The notes under the pieces: model-generated | Told to the model about the DNA's origin: nothing | Databases searched by the model: none | What the model saw: the letters and a program-made list of their open reading frames with translations, nothing else | Shown here: piece by piece, positions 52,501 through 61,500 of the stretch | How positions within the stretch are numbered: position 1 is the stretch's first letter | Layout of the letters: each line of letters begins with the position of its first letter | Position numbers and translations under genes: made by a program | Source: CAYWNA01 sp964459305 | GTDB lineage: Bacteria; Planctomycetota; Planctomycetia; Pirellulales; Pirellulaceae | Direction: 5' to 3' | Assembly (NCBI GenBank): GCA_964459305.1 | Contig: CAYWNA010000012.1 | Coordinates: 1-64,000 of the forward strand | Length of the DNA stretch: 64,000 bases

Positions 52501-53461
52501 CATCAGCGACGATCTCGCGAGTGAACTCGCTGCCCTCCAAAGTCATCAACGTCTTGCCGGTGGCTCCGTCCAGGACCACGGTAGGTGCGTCGATGCCCAG
52601 CGTCGCAAACACGCGATCGTCGACGGCGACCAAACGCCGCAGCAGATGAGCTGGGCCACTCTTGAGCGGATACTGCCGCGTGTTCCACTGGTCAATGTCG
52701 CGTTTCCAGAGGATCGTTCCATTGAAAGCATCGCGGGCAATCAGCCGCCAGGCGGAAGGCAACTGAATCGACGCTCGTGCCCCTTCATCCAGGATGTAGA
52801 ACAGCCGGCCGCCCGCGGACACGCACGATGTCATACTGGCCATGTGATCGTGATGACGGGACCAGCGAGGATTGCCGATCCAACGCAACTGCGTCGGCGG
52901 GCCGACCATGTCGTCCTGCGACACGGGATTGCCGTCGGCATTATGAAAGTAATGTGTCCACTGGTCCATCTCCTGCGGCCACGGCTTGCGCAAGGTTACA
53001 GGTTTCAGGTTTCGGGTTTCAGACGAGATCTTCAGCAGTACACCCCCTGGCGCCAACACCCGCATTAACTCTTCATCTCGCATCCCGGATTCTGCATCCT
53101 GCATCACGATCAGGTTCACCAAATTGTCGGCATACGGCAATGCTTGTCCGTCCCACAGATCGACGCTGACGGGGCCGTAGCCGCCCTGCGCCTGCAGACT
53201 TCTACGCGCGGCTGCGACTTCCGTTTCCGAGGTGCTGAGCCCATGCACGATGTACCGGCCCCCGCCACGCAGAGAGGCCGTCAATGAACCGTCACCGCAG
53301 CCCAGATGGACGACAAAGCCTCCTTGCACACCGGACTGCTGGAGGATCGTCGCTCCGTCGTCTGCTGAGACAGCGGAAGTCAGCAGGAGTCCGAAAAGCG
53401 AAATGGTGAAGAACCGCGAGAGGGGACGTACAACAAAGTGGGAAACTGATAGATACTGCAT
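49496..53461 (-). CDS. Secreted methyltransferase-like plus PQQ-propeller protein
   Basis: 1,321 residues. The signal region (RFFTISLFGLLLTSAVSADD) is followed by a SAM-methyltransferase-like domain at about 40-150 (VVHLGCGDGSLTASL, then DLWDGQALPYADNLVNLIVM, RVLAPGGVLL). A large PQQ-binding-like propeller covers about 170-1170 (typical blades GKTLMTLEGSEFTREIVADD, AVDAHQVVALDAKTGEVAWS, VYALNAKDGALAWRF). A C-terminal LamG-like domain covers about 1190-1310. The methyltransferase fold inside an exported protein is odd because SAM is cytoplasmic; it may be a structural relic. ATG 53461 has GAGG upstream. PQQ-propeller proteins may be dehydrogenases or assembly scaffolds; no quinoprotein active site was identified. 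Confidence 0.85.
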   Translation of the reverse strand: MQYLSVSHFVVRPLSRFFTISLFGLLLTSAVSADDGATILQQSGVQGGFVVHLGCGDGSLTASLRGGGRYIVHGLSTSETEVAAARRSLQAQGGYGPVSVDLWDGQALPYADNLVNLIVMQDAESGMRDEELMRVLAPGGVLLKISSETRNLKPVTLRKPWPQEMDQWTHYFHNADGNPVSQDDMVGPPTQLRWIGNPRWSRHHDHMASMTSCVSAGGRLFYILDEGARASIQLPSAWRLIARDAFNGTILWKRDIDQWNTRQYPLKSGPAHLLRRLVAVDDRVFATLGIDAPTVVLDGATGKTLMTLEGSEFTREIVADDGIVYTVADNTPSALPKWRRVSTYVWDNTRTANPGWGWDGASRKVFAYQADSGRRLWETEAPVAPCSLSVASSHVVFHDGEKLVCLDRQDGDRRWESEPSPTAIPVQTNTGPRVLIYDDVVLLAANNGKVSGWSIQDGSKLWEQQQKPSGHLSLKDLLVADGLVWTGDIAGNAGSGVFTGYDPHTGEVKREFPPDVHVHWFHHRCYPAKATDNYLLTARNGTEFIDLEKETWQPNHWVRGGCIYGVMPCNGLTYASMDACGCQLEAKLSGFKALAAGPVPQPGQNGVAATERLQKGPAFGRVDGPEASKADWPTYRHDSARSGASPVAVSADGIGHVWQAKIGGRLSAPIIAGGKVFVAAVDAHQVVALDAKTGEVAWSFTTGGRVDSPPTYYQGLVLFGSADGYVYALNAKDGALAWRFRGAPVDRRMMAWEQLESAWPVHGSVLVHDGVVYCTAGRNMFLDGGIHFLRLDPKTGELLGEVVWDNMDPESGKEMHRAYLEKTRGNNMPVALSDILSCDGRHIWMRSQKIDFSGKRLEIGLEDLSKQPAQDCHLFCQIGFLDDDYFFRSYWTYGRRVSGGYGAWLKAGRLVPSGRILCFDDDNVYGFGRQPQYMVNSSVLEYELFSVDKTVTEEAIARIGKAEAAINARSSRRNANSSDWLLRRFFPRDQLTATNANWLVQKPSVTARAMALCKDTVLVAGPPNFINERQIYRLPDAPATQEAIQRQAEAMEGKHGGVLWALSKTDGKLLARYALDTIPVFDGLAAAGSALFVSTVDGRLLCLSDDAATSLDAADDLPVQIDWGQPEDPNYLLPLPVSKDEDFDRVMRCQVFESDLGYRLKPKSKGAVAIALKKLENPVKGSATFKTRMVVPADAKGTLRNGFLVFGDDGQDERLIKCGMRLKMNRAVLVQGPLSGGQTIGAPVELSDNQPIDIVVTVDLDSQQVIYTANGVEVKAQLKRPLKAITHVGYAMDNAVVDFAPLDVQIRRAVKPIPREASSDR

Positions 53462-53522
53462 AGTCGGTTACCTCGGGACAGATAGAGGGCGAAAATTCGT
53501 CGAGGTATCGTCACGCACGTGG

Positions 53523-53541
53523 GGCACGATTCAATCGTGCC
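53523..53541. repeat. Perfect 8-bp stem hairpin
   Basis: GGCACGAT, a 3-base loop, then ATCGTGCC, about 60 bp upstream of the PQQ-propeller gene start. It may be an intergenic repeat unit; no T-run follows. The rest of the gap 53462-53721 shows no gene. Confidence 0.55.
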
Positions 53542-53721
53542 AACACAGGCTGGAAACAACCCTCGTTCATTCAACCGGAACATCATCGTTCATCGGCCGC
53601 CGGTCGACAAGGGTCGTTCTGTGTCGCGACAGCAACAGCGGAACCCCTGGTGCCGAACGCCGGTTGGTTGACGCGTATCGAGGCTTCGCGCATGCTGTAC
53701 TCGCAACCGGCACATTTGCTC

Positions 53722-54448
53722 GCTTAATCGGATTCACTTCTTGCTGCGGAAGAACGACCTGGAATGGGACTACCCGACCAAGACCTTTCAAACCAAGAAG
53801 GGGCGTGCCTGGCTGGAGGCCGTGGAGCTGAACGAAATGGATCGTCTGGAAATGGACCAGCTTTTGGAACAATGGGAGTTGTGGGACCGTCAATTGGAGG
53901 AACTGGACACGCACGTCGAACAACGTGCCGAGGGAAACGCGGACGCCCGTTTGCTGAGGACGATCATCGGCATGAGTTACTACATGGCGTTGGCCATCGC
54001 CAGCCGGATCGGTGACATCTCGCGTTTTCCCTCGCCCCGCAGCCTGGCGAACTTTTTCGGATTGACGCCGGGTTCTCGGAGCAGCGGCGAGAAGGAATGC
54101 CTGGGCTCGATCACCAAGCAAGGGAGCCGGATGGTTCGTTTCCTGTTGGGTCAGCTGGTGGTGCATGTGCTTCGCCGCGACGCCCGTATGCGGCCGTGGT
54201 ATCAACGGATCAAGAAACGACGTGGTTCGAAGATCGCGCGGGTGGCCGTGATGCGTCGGCTGTGCGTGATCATCTGGCACATGCTGAAACACCGCGAGGC
54301 CTATCGTTACGGCGGCGTGCCGAAGGGGGAGCGTGGCTTGTCGATCGATCCGGGTTCGGCCTGTGCGACGAACTTGGCGGCGATCAAGGCGGCGCACGTT
54401 GCCCCGCCTTCGGAGGTCAGTACAGCCGAAGAGGCGTTGGTCTCTTGA
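53722..54448 (+). mobile_element. IS110-family transposase, 5'-truncated
   Basis: A frame readable from about 53722 (RIHFLLRKNDLEWDYPTK) with a possible start TTG at 53741 runs to a stop at 54448, about 235 residues. The C-terminal transposase_20 half is intact: LLRTIIGMSYYMALAIASRI, SPRSLANFFGLTPGSRSSGE, TKQGSRMVRFLLGQLVVHVL. The N-terminal DEDD/RuvC-like nuclease half of IS110 proteins (about 400 residues in full) is absent, and upstream DNA shows no continuation in any frame I can recognise. The element is therefore dead. IS110 elements usually lack long terminal inverted repeats, so I could not mark ends. Confidence 0.8.
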
Positions 54449-54543
54449 GCCTGCGTTGGGCCAAGAGGAGAAACGTGCTGACGATGTTGATGACGATATT
54501 TCCAGAGCAGTAATCGGAGAACGAATTTCTGGGTGGTTGTGTC

Positions 54544-54565
54544 GATCGTGGCGCGTTCCACGATC
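54544..54565. terminator. Hairpin at the 3' end of the protease gene
   Basis: GATCGTGG, 6-base loop, CCACGATC: a perfect 8-bp stem that starts within the stop codon region of the minus-strand protease gene and lies 95 bp after the transposase stop. No T-run on either side, so it is at best a non-canonical terminator. Confidence 0.4.
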
Positions 54566-56648
54566 ACCGCGCCCGCGCGAGTTTGTTGTGCTGTAGGACC
54601 TTGACGTAGTCGGCGGTGATGGCCAGCACTTCGTTGAAGTAGAAGTCCCGCTTGACGACCTCGTCGTCCGATTGGGTCTGCTCCTCTAACTGTTTTTCTT
54701 CTTCCTTGTCCGCGTCCAATTCCGCTCGCTCCGCGAAGAACTCCTCCTCGTTCAGCGTCACCGTCTTCTTCGCCTTTTGAGTCTTGTACCGTTCGATGTT
54801 TCGCAGCAGCTTGGCGAAATCCTCGGATTTGTCGATTCGCGCCTTTGAGCGGTCAGCTAACGATTCGACGATTTTCGGAAGCACCACGGCATTTGGCAGA
54901 AAGCGAGCTTCGGCGATTTTGTCGAAATCCACCGCGTAATCCAGGTCGGCTTCTCCTACGTCCATGTAGTCGCTGATGGACGGCAGGGTGATATCGGCCA
55001 ACACGCCTCGCTTCTGCGTGCTTTCGCCGTTGGGACGATAGAATTGTTGCATCGTGATCTTCAACGCACCAAGATTCGGCGGGTTGGGGATGCGGAAAAG
55101 CTGTGACCCCAAGTCCAACAGGCTCTGAACCGTACCTTTCCCGTGCGTCGACGAATCGCCGATGATCAAACCACGGTGGTAATCCTGAATGGCCCCGGCA
55201 AGGATTTCGCTGGCACTAGCGCTGAACTTGCTGGTGACGACGACCAACGGGCCTTTCCACACCATGCCGCGTTCTGTGTCGTCGTACTGCTGAATGTGCC
55301 CGTCCGAGCCCTTTACCTGCACAACGGGGCCGTAGTCGATGAACAGCCCCGTCAGGTTGATGGCCTCCGTCAAGCTGCCGCCTCCGTTGCGCCGCAGATC
55401 CAGGACGACCACATCGACGTTCTTTTCGTTGAAATCCTCCAAGATCTTCCTGACGTCTTTCGTCGTGCTTTTGTAGTCCTCGGATCCTTCACGCGCGGCT
55501 TCCATATCCATATAAAAGCTGGGCAAATCAATGACGCCCGTCCGCAGCGGTGAGCCGTCCGCTTTCTCGCCCTCTTCGATGATCTCGGCACGTGCCTCGC
55601 TATCTTTCAGTTCGATTTTTGCCCGTGTAATGCTGTAGATTTCCGTCTCGGTTCCGGCGGCCGGAATCACGCCAAGACGAACCAAAGTCCCTGCCTTGCC
55701 GCGGATCATCTTCACCACGTCGCCCAGCTTCATGTCGACCACGTCGAGCATCTCGCCCTCCGCGCCTTGGCCGACACTGATAATGCGATCTTCCGCCTTC
55801 AGTTTGCCGTGCTTGTCCGCCGCACCACCGGGAATCACCTTCGAAACAACGGTGTAACCGTCGATGGGCTGCAGTGCTGCGCCGATACCCTCCAGATTCA
55901 GCCGCATGAGGATGCGAAAATTCTCCAGGGAACTCGGCGACATGTATGTCGTGTGGGGATCGAAGCTGCTGGTCACAGACGTCAAGTACATCTCCAGCAA
56001 TTCATCCCCGTCGGTCTGATGCATCCTTTTGTCAAAACTAGTGTAGCGTCGGTGGAGTTTGTCGCGCGCCTCCTTGCCTTCCTTGCCTTCCTTCTTATCA
56101 CCTTTCAAGACGAGCAAATCGTATTTGATGCGATGCTTCCATCGCTCGCGAGCCTCTTGCTGGTCGCGCGGATAGTGAGCCTCGTCTGGATCGGTGATCA
56201 TTGCTTCGTCGAGCGTGAAATCGAATTCCTGTTTCAGCAACTCGTCGATCAGTTCCACCCGTTCGTCAACGCGAGCGAGAAAACGCTGGAATACGACATA
56301 AGCAAGGCTGATGTCCTTTTCCTTCAGCATGTCGTCCAGCTCATCCCGGTGTTTTTGAAACTCGACCGCGTCGGACTCGTAGAAGTACATCTTCATTGGG
56401 TCCAACGTCTGCAGGAAAGACTCCAATCCACGCTCGGAGATTTCGTCGTCCAAAGGATGCCGCGACAGGTGCTCGTGGCGGAGAAGCGTCATAACGACAT
56501 TGGTGACGTGTCGATCGTTCGGGCGGGGTGCCACCAAATCCGCGGGAACGAGAGACCAGACACTGGCGACGATCCCCCCGCAAAGAGCCAAGGTAAAGAC
56601 GGTACTTCGACGGCGCAATCGGGTGGAGAAGCCTTGCAGAATACGCAT
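54564..56648 (-). CDS. prc: Tail-specific (C-terminal processing) protease, S41 family
   Basis: 694 residues, full length for the Prc/Tsp type. An N-terminal membrane anchor or signal (STVFTLALCGGIVASVWSLV) is followed by the N-terminal helical domain (TLDPMKMYFYESDA), then a PDZ domain (about 245-330, NLEGIGAALQPIDGYTVVSK). The S41 catalytic core has the Ser in KFSASASEILAGAIQDY (about residue 478) and the Lys in HGKGTVQ (about 504), matching the Ser-Lys dyad of Tsp. The C-terminal DUF3340-like part is present (to KVLQHNKLARAR). Prc degrades or trims periplasmic proteins by recognising nonpolar C-termini. AAGGGG precedes the ATG; a sigma-70-like promoter may lie at 56714-56742. Confidence 0.95.
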   Translation of the reverse strand: MRILQGFSTRLRRRSTVFTLALCGGIVASVWSLVPADLVAPRPNDRHVTNVVMTLLRHEHLSRHPLDDEISERGLESFLQTLDPMKMYFYESDAVEFQKHRDELDDMLKEKDISLAYVVFQRFLARVDERVELIDELLKQEFDFTLDEAMITDPDEAHYPRDQQEARERWKHRIKYDLLVLKGDKKEGKEGKEARDKLHRRYTSFDKRMHQTDGDELLEMYLTSVTSSFDPHTTYMSPSSLENFRILMRLNLEGIGAALQPIDGYTVVSKVIPGGAADKHGKLKAEDRIISVGQGAEGEMLDVVDMKLGDVVKMIRGKAGTLVRLGVIPAAGTETEIYSITRAKIELKDSEARAEIIEEGEKADGSPLRTGVIDLPSFYMDMEAAREGSEDYKSTTKDVRKILEDFNEKNVDVVVLDLRRNGGGSLTEAINLTGLFIDYGPVVQVKGSDGHIQQYDDTERGMVWKGPLVVVTSKFSASASEILAGAIQDYHRGLIIGDSSTHGKGTVQSLLDLGSQLFRIPNPPNLGALKITMQQFYRPNGESTQKRGVLADITLPSISDYMDVGEADLDYAVDFDKIAEARFLPNAVVLPKIVESLADRSKARIDKSEDFAKLLRNIERYKTQKAKKTVTLNEEEFFAERAELDADKEEEKQLEEQTQSDDEVVKRDFYFNEVLAITADYVKVLQHNKLARAR

Positions 56649-56713
56649 TGGGACCCCTTGGAAAACAGAATCGCAAGATTTGCTCTAAGTTGCCAAAACA
56701 GAATAACTTGTTG

Positions 56714-56742
56714 ATATTAAGCGCAATTCACTGACGAGGCAA
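56714..56742 (-). promoter_or_regulatory. Candidate sigma-70-like promoter of the protease gene
   Basis: On the minus strand TTGCCT (56742-56737) and TAATAT (56719-56714) are 17 bp apart, 65 bp upstream of the protease start. Each box matches four of six consensus bases. It sits in the only AT-rich part of the gap. Confidence 0.35.
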
Positions 56743-56920
56743 GATCGACAATGAGGGACACGGGGCGGAAGCCGGCAACAATAGCATCGTTGTCGCCACT
56801 AACTCTACTATAATGCAATTCGCCCTTCTTTACCGGATTTATGCCCCATCCGCAGACTTGTCCATGATTTCGGCCCCCAGCGGCCGCGCATTTGAACGGC
56901 CTAAATCCTGCCGAATGCGG

Positions 56921-58564
56921 CTACGGCAGCTCGTAACACGCTGCCATTTCACTGTTTCGGACGAGCAGGTAGCGATTGTGGAGACAAATACTGTTCCAGG
57001 CCTTCCCCTCTAAAGCTGGGATTTCGCCGATTTCACTGTGCCCACTTGATGTCGCGTCGACCAAGACAACATCGCCCGATTCAGCTTGTACCAGCAGCAG
57101 ATCCTCGACACCCAGTATCTGCCCCTGACCGTACCGCCCGCCTTTCCACATCCTTCTCCCCGTTTCCAAGTCTGCACACTGGAGTATGCCGTCAGAAAGT
57201 CCGAAGGCGTGGGCACCCGAGACGACGACGTTTGTGAACTTCGTGTTCAAGGCCTTTTTGTTGGCCCATACCCTCGTGACCTGCCAATGCCCATTTTCCT
57301 CGTGTGACACCTTCAGCAGCATCGCACCGCCACCGTACCCTTTGCTGAGCAACACGCGATCGTCCGAGAGGGGCACGGCTTGGGAGACGTTGGCATCTTC
57401 AGTGCTCTTGCCCAGCCACGGGTATTGCCACAGAACATCGCCGGTTTCCGGGAGGTGACTACTGACGTAGTCTTGATTGACGATCAGAACCTGCTTCACG
57501 CCGCCGACATTCGCCAGACACGGCGAAGCATAGCTGACCTGATGCCGGCCACCCGTCCACACCAGTTGGCCCGTGTCCTTGTCGAACGCGGCCAGCGAAT
57601 TCCATGGTCCCTTCAATGGACCGCCCAGAGGCACAATGACGAGGCCATCGACGATCAGAGGCGAAGCTGACCGACCCCATGCAACACCTTCCAGGTCTTT
57701 TTCCGGCGTGACGCCAATGCGCGCCAGCAGATTGTCACTCCAAACCTCACTGCCAGTCGCACCGTCGAGACATCGCAGGACGCCGGTCGCCCCAAGTGCA
57801 TAGACCCGGCCGCCATCGATGGTCGGCGTCGATCGCGGACCCACGCCGCCCAGGATCGACCGGTGGCGAGTCCGCACGACGTGCAACCATCGGAGTTGGC
57901 CGGTCGACACTTCGTAACAAGTGACCAGTTCCTCCTCGCCGCGCTGCTCCATCGTCACGGCAAAGCCGTTTACCGCCGAGAAACCCGACCACCCAGCTCC
58001 GATCGAAGAACGCCAAACGAGCTTCGGCGGATATGTCTCCCAATCGCGATTGAGCGTCACACCGGATACCGTCAAGTTGCGTTGGGGGCCGAGAAATTGG
58101 GGAAAATCGTGCTCGGTGGTCGTGACAAGATCCACGACACCCTTCGTGGCCGTGAGCTCGTCCAGCATCTCGTCTGGGTCGGGCTGCCACCGGAACGTCA
58201 GCATTGGCATGAGGTCGCCGCTGACCTGTTCGATCCGGAACACTGCCGGCATCAGGACGACCGCCATTGCTGCTCCGGCGGCCGTTGCCAAGCGAGCCAG
58301 CGCGGAGTAGCCGCTGAAAACGACGAACCACACCAACAACGTCATCACCGACGAGAAAGCCAGGGCCAGACTGGCAAGGTTGACAACGTCATGACGCTGT
58401 TCCATGCCCGCCACGCCGCTGCGCAACACCAGAATCGATCCGATGCAGATCCCGATGAGTATCCAGGTGGGGGCGCGAGGATACCGTCGCCGCGGAACCC
58501 CCGTTGACTTCTTTGGCGAGACCGACGAGCCGGATTTGGCGGGTTTATCAGGAAGCGCAGACAT
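56921..58564 (-). CDS. Membrane-anchored PQQ-propeller (BamB-like) protein
   Basis: 547 residues. Three membrane helices near 33-50, 63-88 and 92-112 (ILIGICIGSILVL, LALAFSSVMTLLVWFVVFSG, ATAAGAAMAVVLMPAVF) anchor it, followed by a PQQ-like propeller (GRVYALGATGVLRCLDGATG, SLAAFDKDTGQLVWTGGRHQ, GILQCADLETGRRMWKGGRY). Such domains are scaffolds or quinoprotein-like; no cofactor site was identified. It starts two bases after the stop of the RND exporter gene, so the pair is an operon, and the protein may be a periplasmic partner of that exporter (inference). Confidence 0.87.
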   Translation of the reverse strand: MSALPDKPAKSGSSVSPKKSTGVPRRRYPRAPTWILIGICIGSILVLRSGVAGMEQRHDVVNLASLALAFSSVMTLLVWFVVFSGYSALARLATAAGAAMAVVLMPAVFRIEQVSGDLMPMLTFRWQPDPDEMLDELTATKGVVDLVTTTEHDFPQFLGPQRNLTVSGVTLNRDWETYPPKLVWRSSIGAGWSGFSAVNGFAVTMEQRGEEELVTCYEVSTGQLRWLHVVRTRHRSILGGVGPRSTPTIDGGRVYALGATGVLRCLDGATGSEVWSDNLLARIGVTPEKDLEGVAWGRSASPLIVDGLVIVPLGGPLKGPWNSLAAFDKDTGQLVWTGGRHQVSYASPCLANVGGVKQVLIVNQDYVSSHLPETGDVLWQYPWLGKSTEDANVSQAVPLSDDRVLLSKGYGGGAMLLKVSHEENGHWQVTRVWANKKALNTKFTNVVVSGAHAFGLSDGILQCADLETGRRMWKGGRYGQGQILGVEDLLLVQAESGDVVLVDATSSGHSEIGEIPALEGKAWNSICLHNRYLLVRNSEMAACYELP

Positions 58565-58566
58565 CT

Positions 58567-61500
58567 CTATCGTTTGAAGCGATCGTGTCCCTGGTCTTTT
58601 CTGAAGAAGAGCCGCTCCCTGGACCTCTTGGGGGCATCTGTGATATGAGGCGTCCCAGCCTCGGAACCAACCGGTCCCCCAGATGCCCGCTTTGGCCCGC
58701 CATCGGCGTCCGGTATGGGCGAGGTCGTCCGGTCGCTATTGCCTGCCGTCGGTTTGCTGTGCGCCGCCGATGGCCGAGGGCAGAAGTATCGGCCCAGCGG
58801 TCCGGCCAGCAATGCGGGCAAGAAGATGAGGTCGCCGACCAGCGCCGCGACCAGCAGTATCAACATCATCACGCCAAACCACTGTGTCGGCGTAAACGTG
58901 CTGAAGGCAAAAACGGCAAGTCCCAGGCCGCCGATTAACGTCGTTTGGGTCATGGCGGGCGCGCAACGCCTGTAGGCCTCGATGATAGCCTGCTGCCGGG
59001 AAAACCCGCGAGCGATCGCATCGCGGAACCAAATCAGGAAATGGATCGTATCGTCAACGGCCACGCCCATCGCCACGCTGGCTGTCATCATTGTGCCTAT
59101 GTCGACGTCGATCTTCATGTGCCCCATGGCGCCAAAGATGATTACCACGGGGAACACGTTGGGAATCATGGACAGAAGTCCGCCGCGGGCGTTGACAAGG
59201 TTCAACGGGCGGCATCGCCCAGAACGCAGTACAAACATCATCACCACAGCGATCATCACGAACGCCCAGCCGATACTCTCCACCAAGCTGACTAACAAAG
59301 TCCGCTGGGCCTTGTACACAATCGGCACCACACCGGTGTAGACCGCATGGATCAAATGGCCTTGATCGCAAGCCGTTTTGGCTTCTGGAGGCGATGGGTC
59401 GTAGAGATGATCGCGGGCATCAATGAACGACTTGGCGTGCTGTTTGATGAAATCGACGTCGTAAGCCTCGTTATCTCGCACCAGGACGACACAATCGAAC
59501 GCCTTCGACAGCGCGTTACGCCATTTCTCAGACGTATAGTATCCTTCTTCTGCGTCGGCTGCATCCGGATCATGCCAGCATAGTCTTTCAGGCACTCTGT
59601 GGTTGACTCCGGCGCACTTCATCAGATCCCGCAGCGTGTCCGAGAAAATTTTGGTTTGATCGATCGGGTACTCGTCGTCAGAGGCTGGTTCGGCATGGCC
59701 CGTGTCCGTCGGGTTGTCGGCGGACACCGGTCTCGATGGGTCCTCCGACTCCTCTGTCTCGCGGTCCGACTGTGACGGGCGGGGGACACCAAGAAACGCG
59801 ACACGCGACTTGACGAATCCTCTGCCTTCACGTTGTTGGTCGATCTCACGCAGGATTTGATGACGGGAGTGGTAGGCCGCCAACACGGGTTCGACCACAC
59901 GCTCAAGTTGGTGGACGAACCGACCGTAGTCGATGTCCATCAATGCGTTCAAACGAAGGCTGATCCGCCACAATTCACTGCCCTCGTGCGCGGCTTCTGT
60001 ATCAATTCTCAAGTAGTCGGACGCAAGGTACTCGTGCCGGTTATCCTCCAACTCGCCATTCATGGCCCAGCGGCCCGGATTCGTCACGCTGGCGAAACTA
60101 GGCCCTAGCAGATCGGGGGCGAACGTAGGCGCCGATATACCACGACCAACCTCTCCTTGCCCTTCTTCTCCGAAAGTGCCTTCCAGTAACTTGTGAATGC
60201 GATCAGCGATCTCCATTCGTGCAAGAAAATCGAGCCGGAAGCGTTCATCGGGATCCGGCTCCGCGCCGTCCTCATCTGCATCTTGCTCCTGGATCGGACG
60301 CCGCATCATTTCGGGCTGAACACGGACGACCACCTCCATGGGAACGAGTTTTCCCAGGTTCGATTCCAACCATGCGTAGTCCTGAATGATCTTCGACTTG
60401 CTGTCGAAAAGCTTGATCAAGTGGACCGTAGTCTCGGTTTTGCCCAATCCGAAAACGCCAACGATGAACACCACGGCACACACCAGCGTCACCCAGCCAT
60501 AACGGCGAACGACGAAACCGCCGACAGGCTCCCAGAAACTGAGCAGCGCCTTTTGGATTTCAAATCGTTTTGCTGGCTTGTCCCGTTTTCGTCGCTTGTC
60601 AAAGCGTGGCGGCCAAAGCTGCAAAGCGGAGGGCAGGAAGGTGAACAGTAACACCAACGTGGCCAACACGCCAATGGCCGAATAACGGCCGAATTTCTGA
60701 ATGGGTATCAGGTTGCTGGTGTTCAACGAAATCAGGCCCAGTGCCGTGGTCAGCGCCGCAAACGTACATGGCTTCCAACCATGCGCGAGCGCCCGTTCCG
60801 GTCCGCCCTCCAGACCGTTCTCCTCCACGGCGTCGCGATAGTAGTTCACGATATGCACGGCACCAGACAGGCCCAACACGTAGACCAGCGAAGGCATCGA
60901 CATCACGATCGCGTCGACCGAACCGCCGGTCCACCAAACGAGTCCGAGACTCGTGATGGCGCTGACGCCGCCCACGAAGAAAATCATCAGGGTGATTTTG
61001 ATACTGCGGAAGCAGATGAAAGATATTGCCAGGCCAACAAGGGCCGAATAGCCAATCAGCCGCGCCAGGGTGATCTGGCCCTCTTCGTCGATGGCCACAT
61101 TATCGACCGGCGGGCCGCCCAGTTTCACATCCTCCTCGGGGATCCCACAATCGACGCACGCCAATTCCAGCAGCCTGCCACGGGCCCTGCCCAACAGCGG
61201 CCTTCCGATCACGCGTTTGAGGTCCCGCTTGCCTGGATCGCTGAGCGTCAGCATGATACACGTGAGCTTGCCGTCCGCCCCGAACAAGGAGCCGGTCAAA
61301 CGCTCCAGTGCCTTGGCCTTCGCTTCTTCCGTAGCGTGCTCGTCATCCACGCCCAGCGGCAAAAACGGGCCGCCCTTTTTTGAAAGCTCCTCCAGGACTC
61401 CTGGACCGGTGGTGATCGATTTAAACAGCCGCGCGGTCAGCTTATGAGGATCTTCATGGAATTCGTTCGGGCAATCCTCCGTCGCCGGCCTTCCAAACGT

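Noticed and set aside
53570..53721. Missing N-terminal half of the IS110 transposase upstream of 53722
   Set aside because: I read all forward frames here and found no DEDD motif or transposase-like sequence; the element is truncated.
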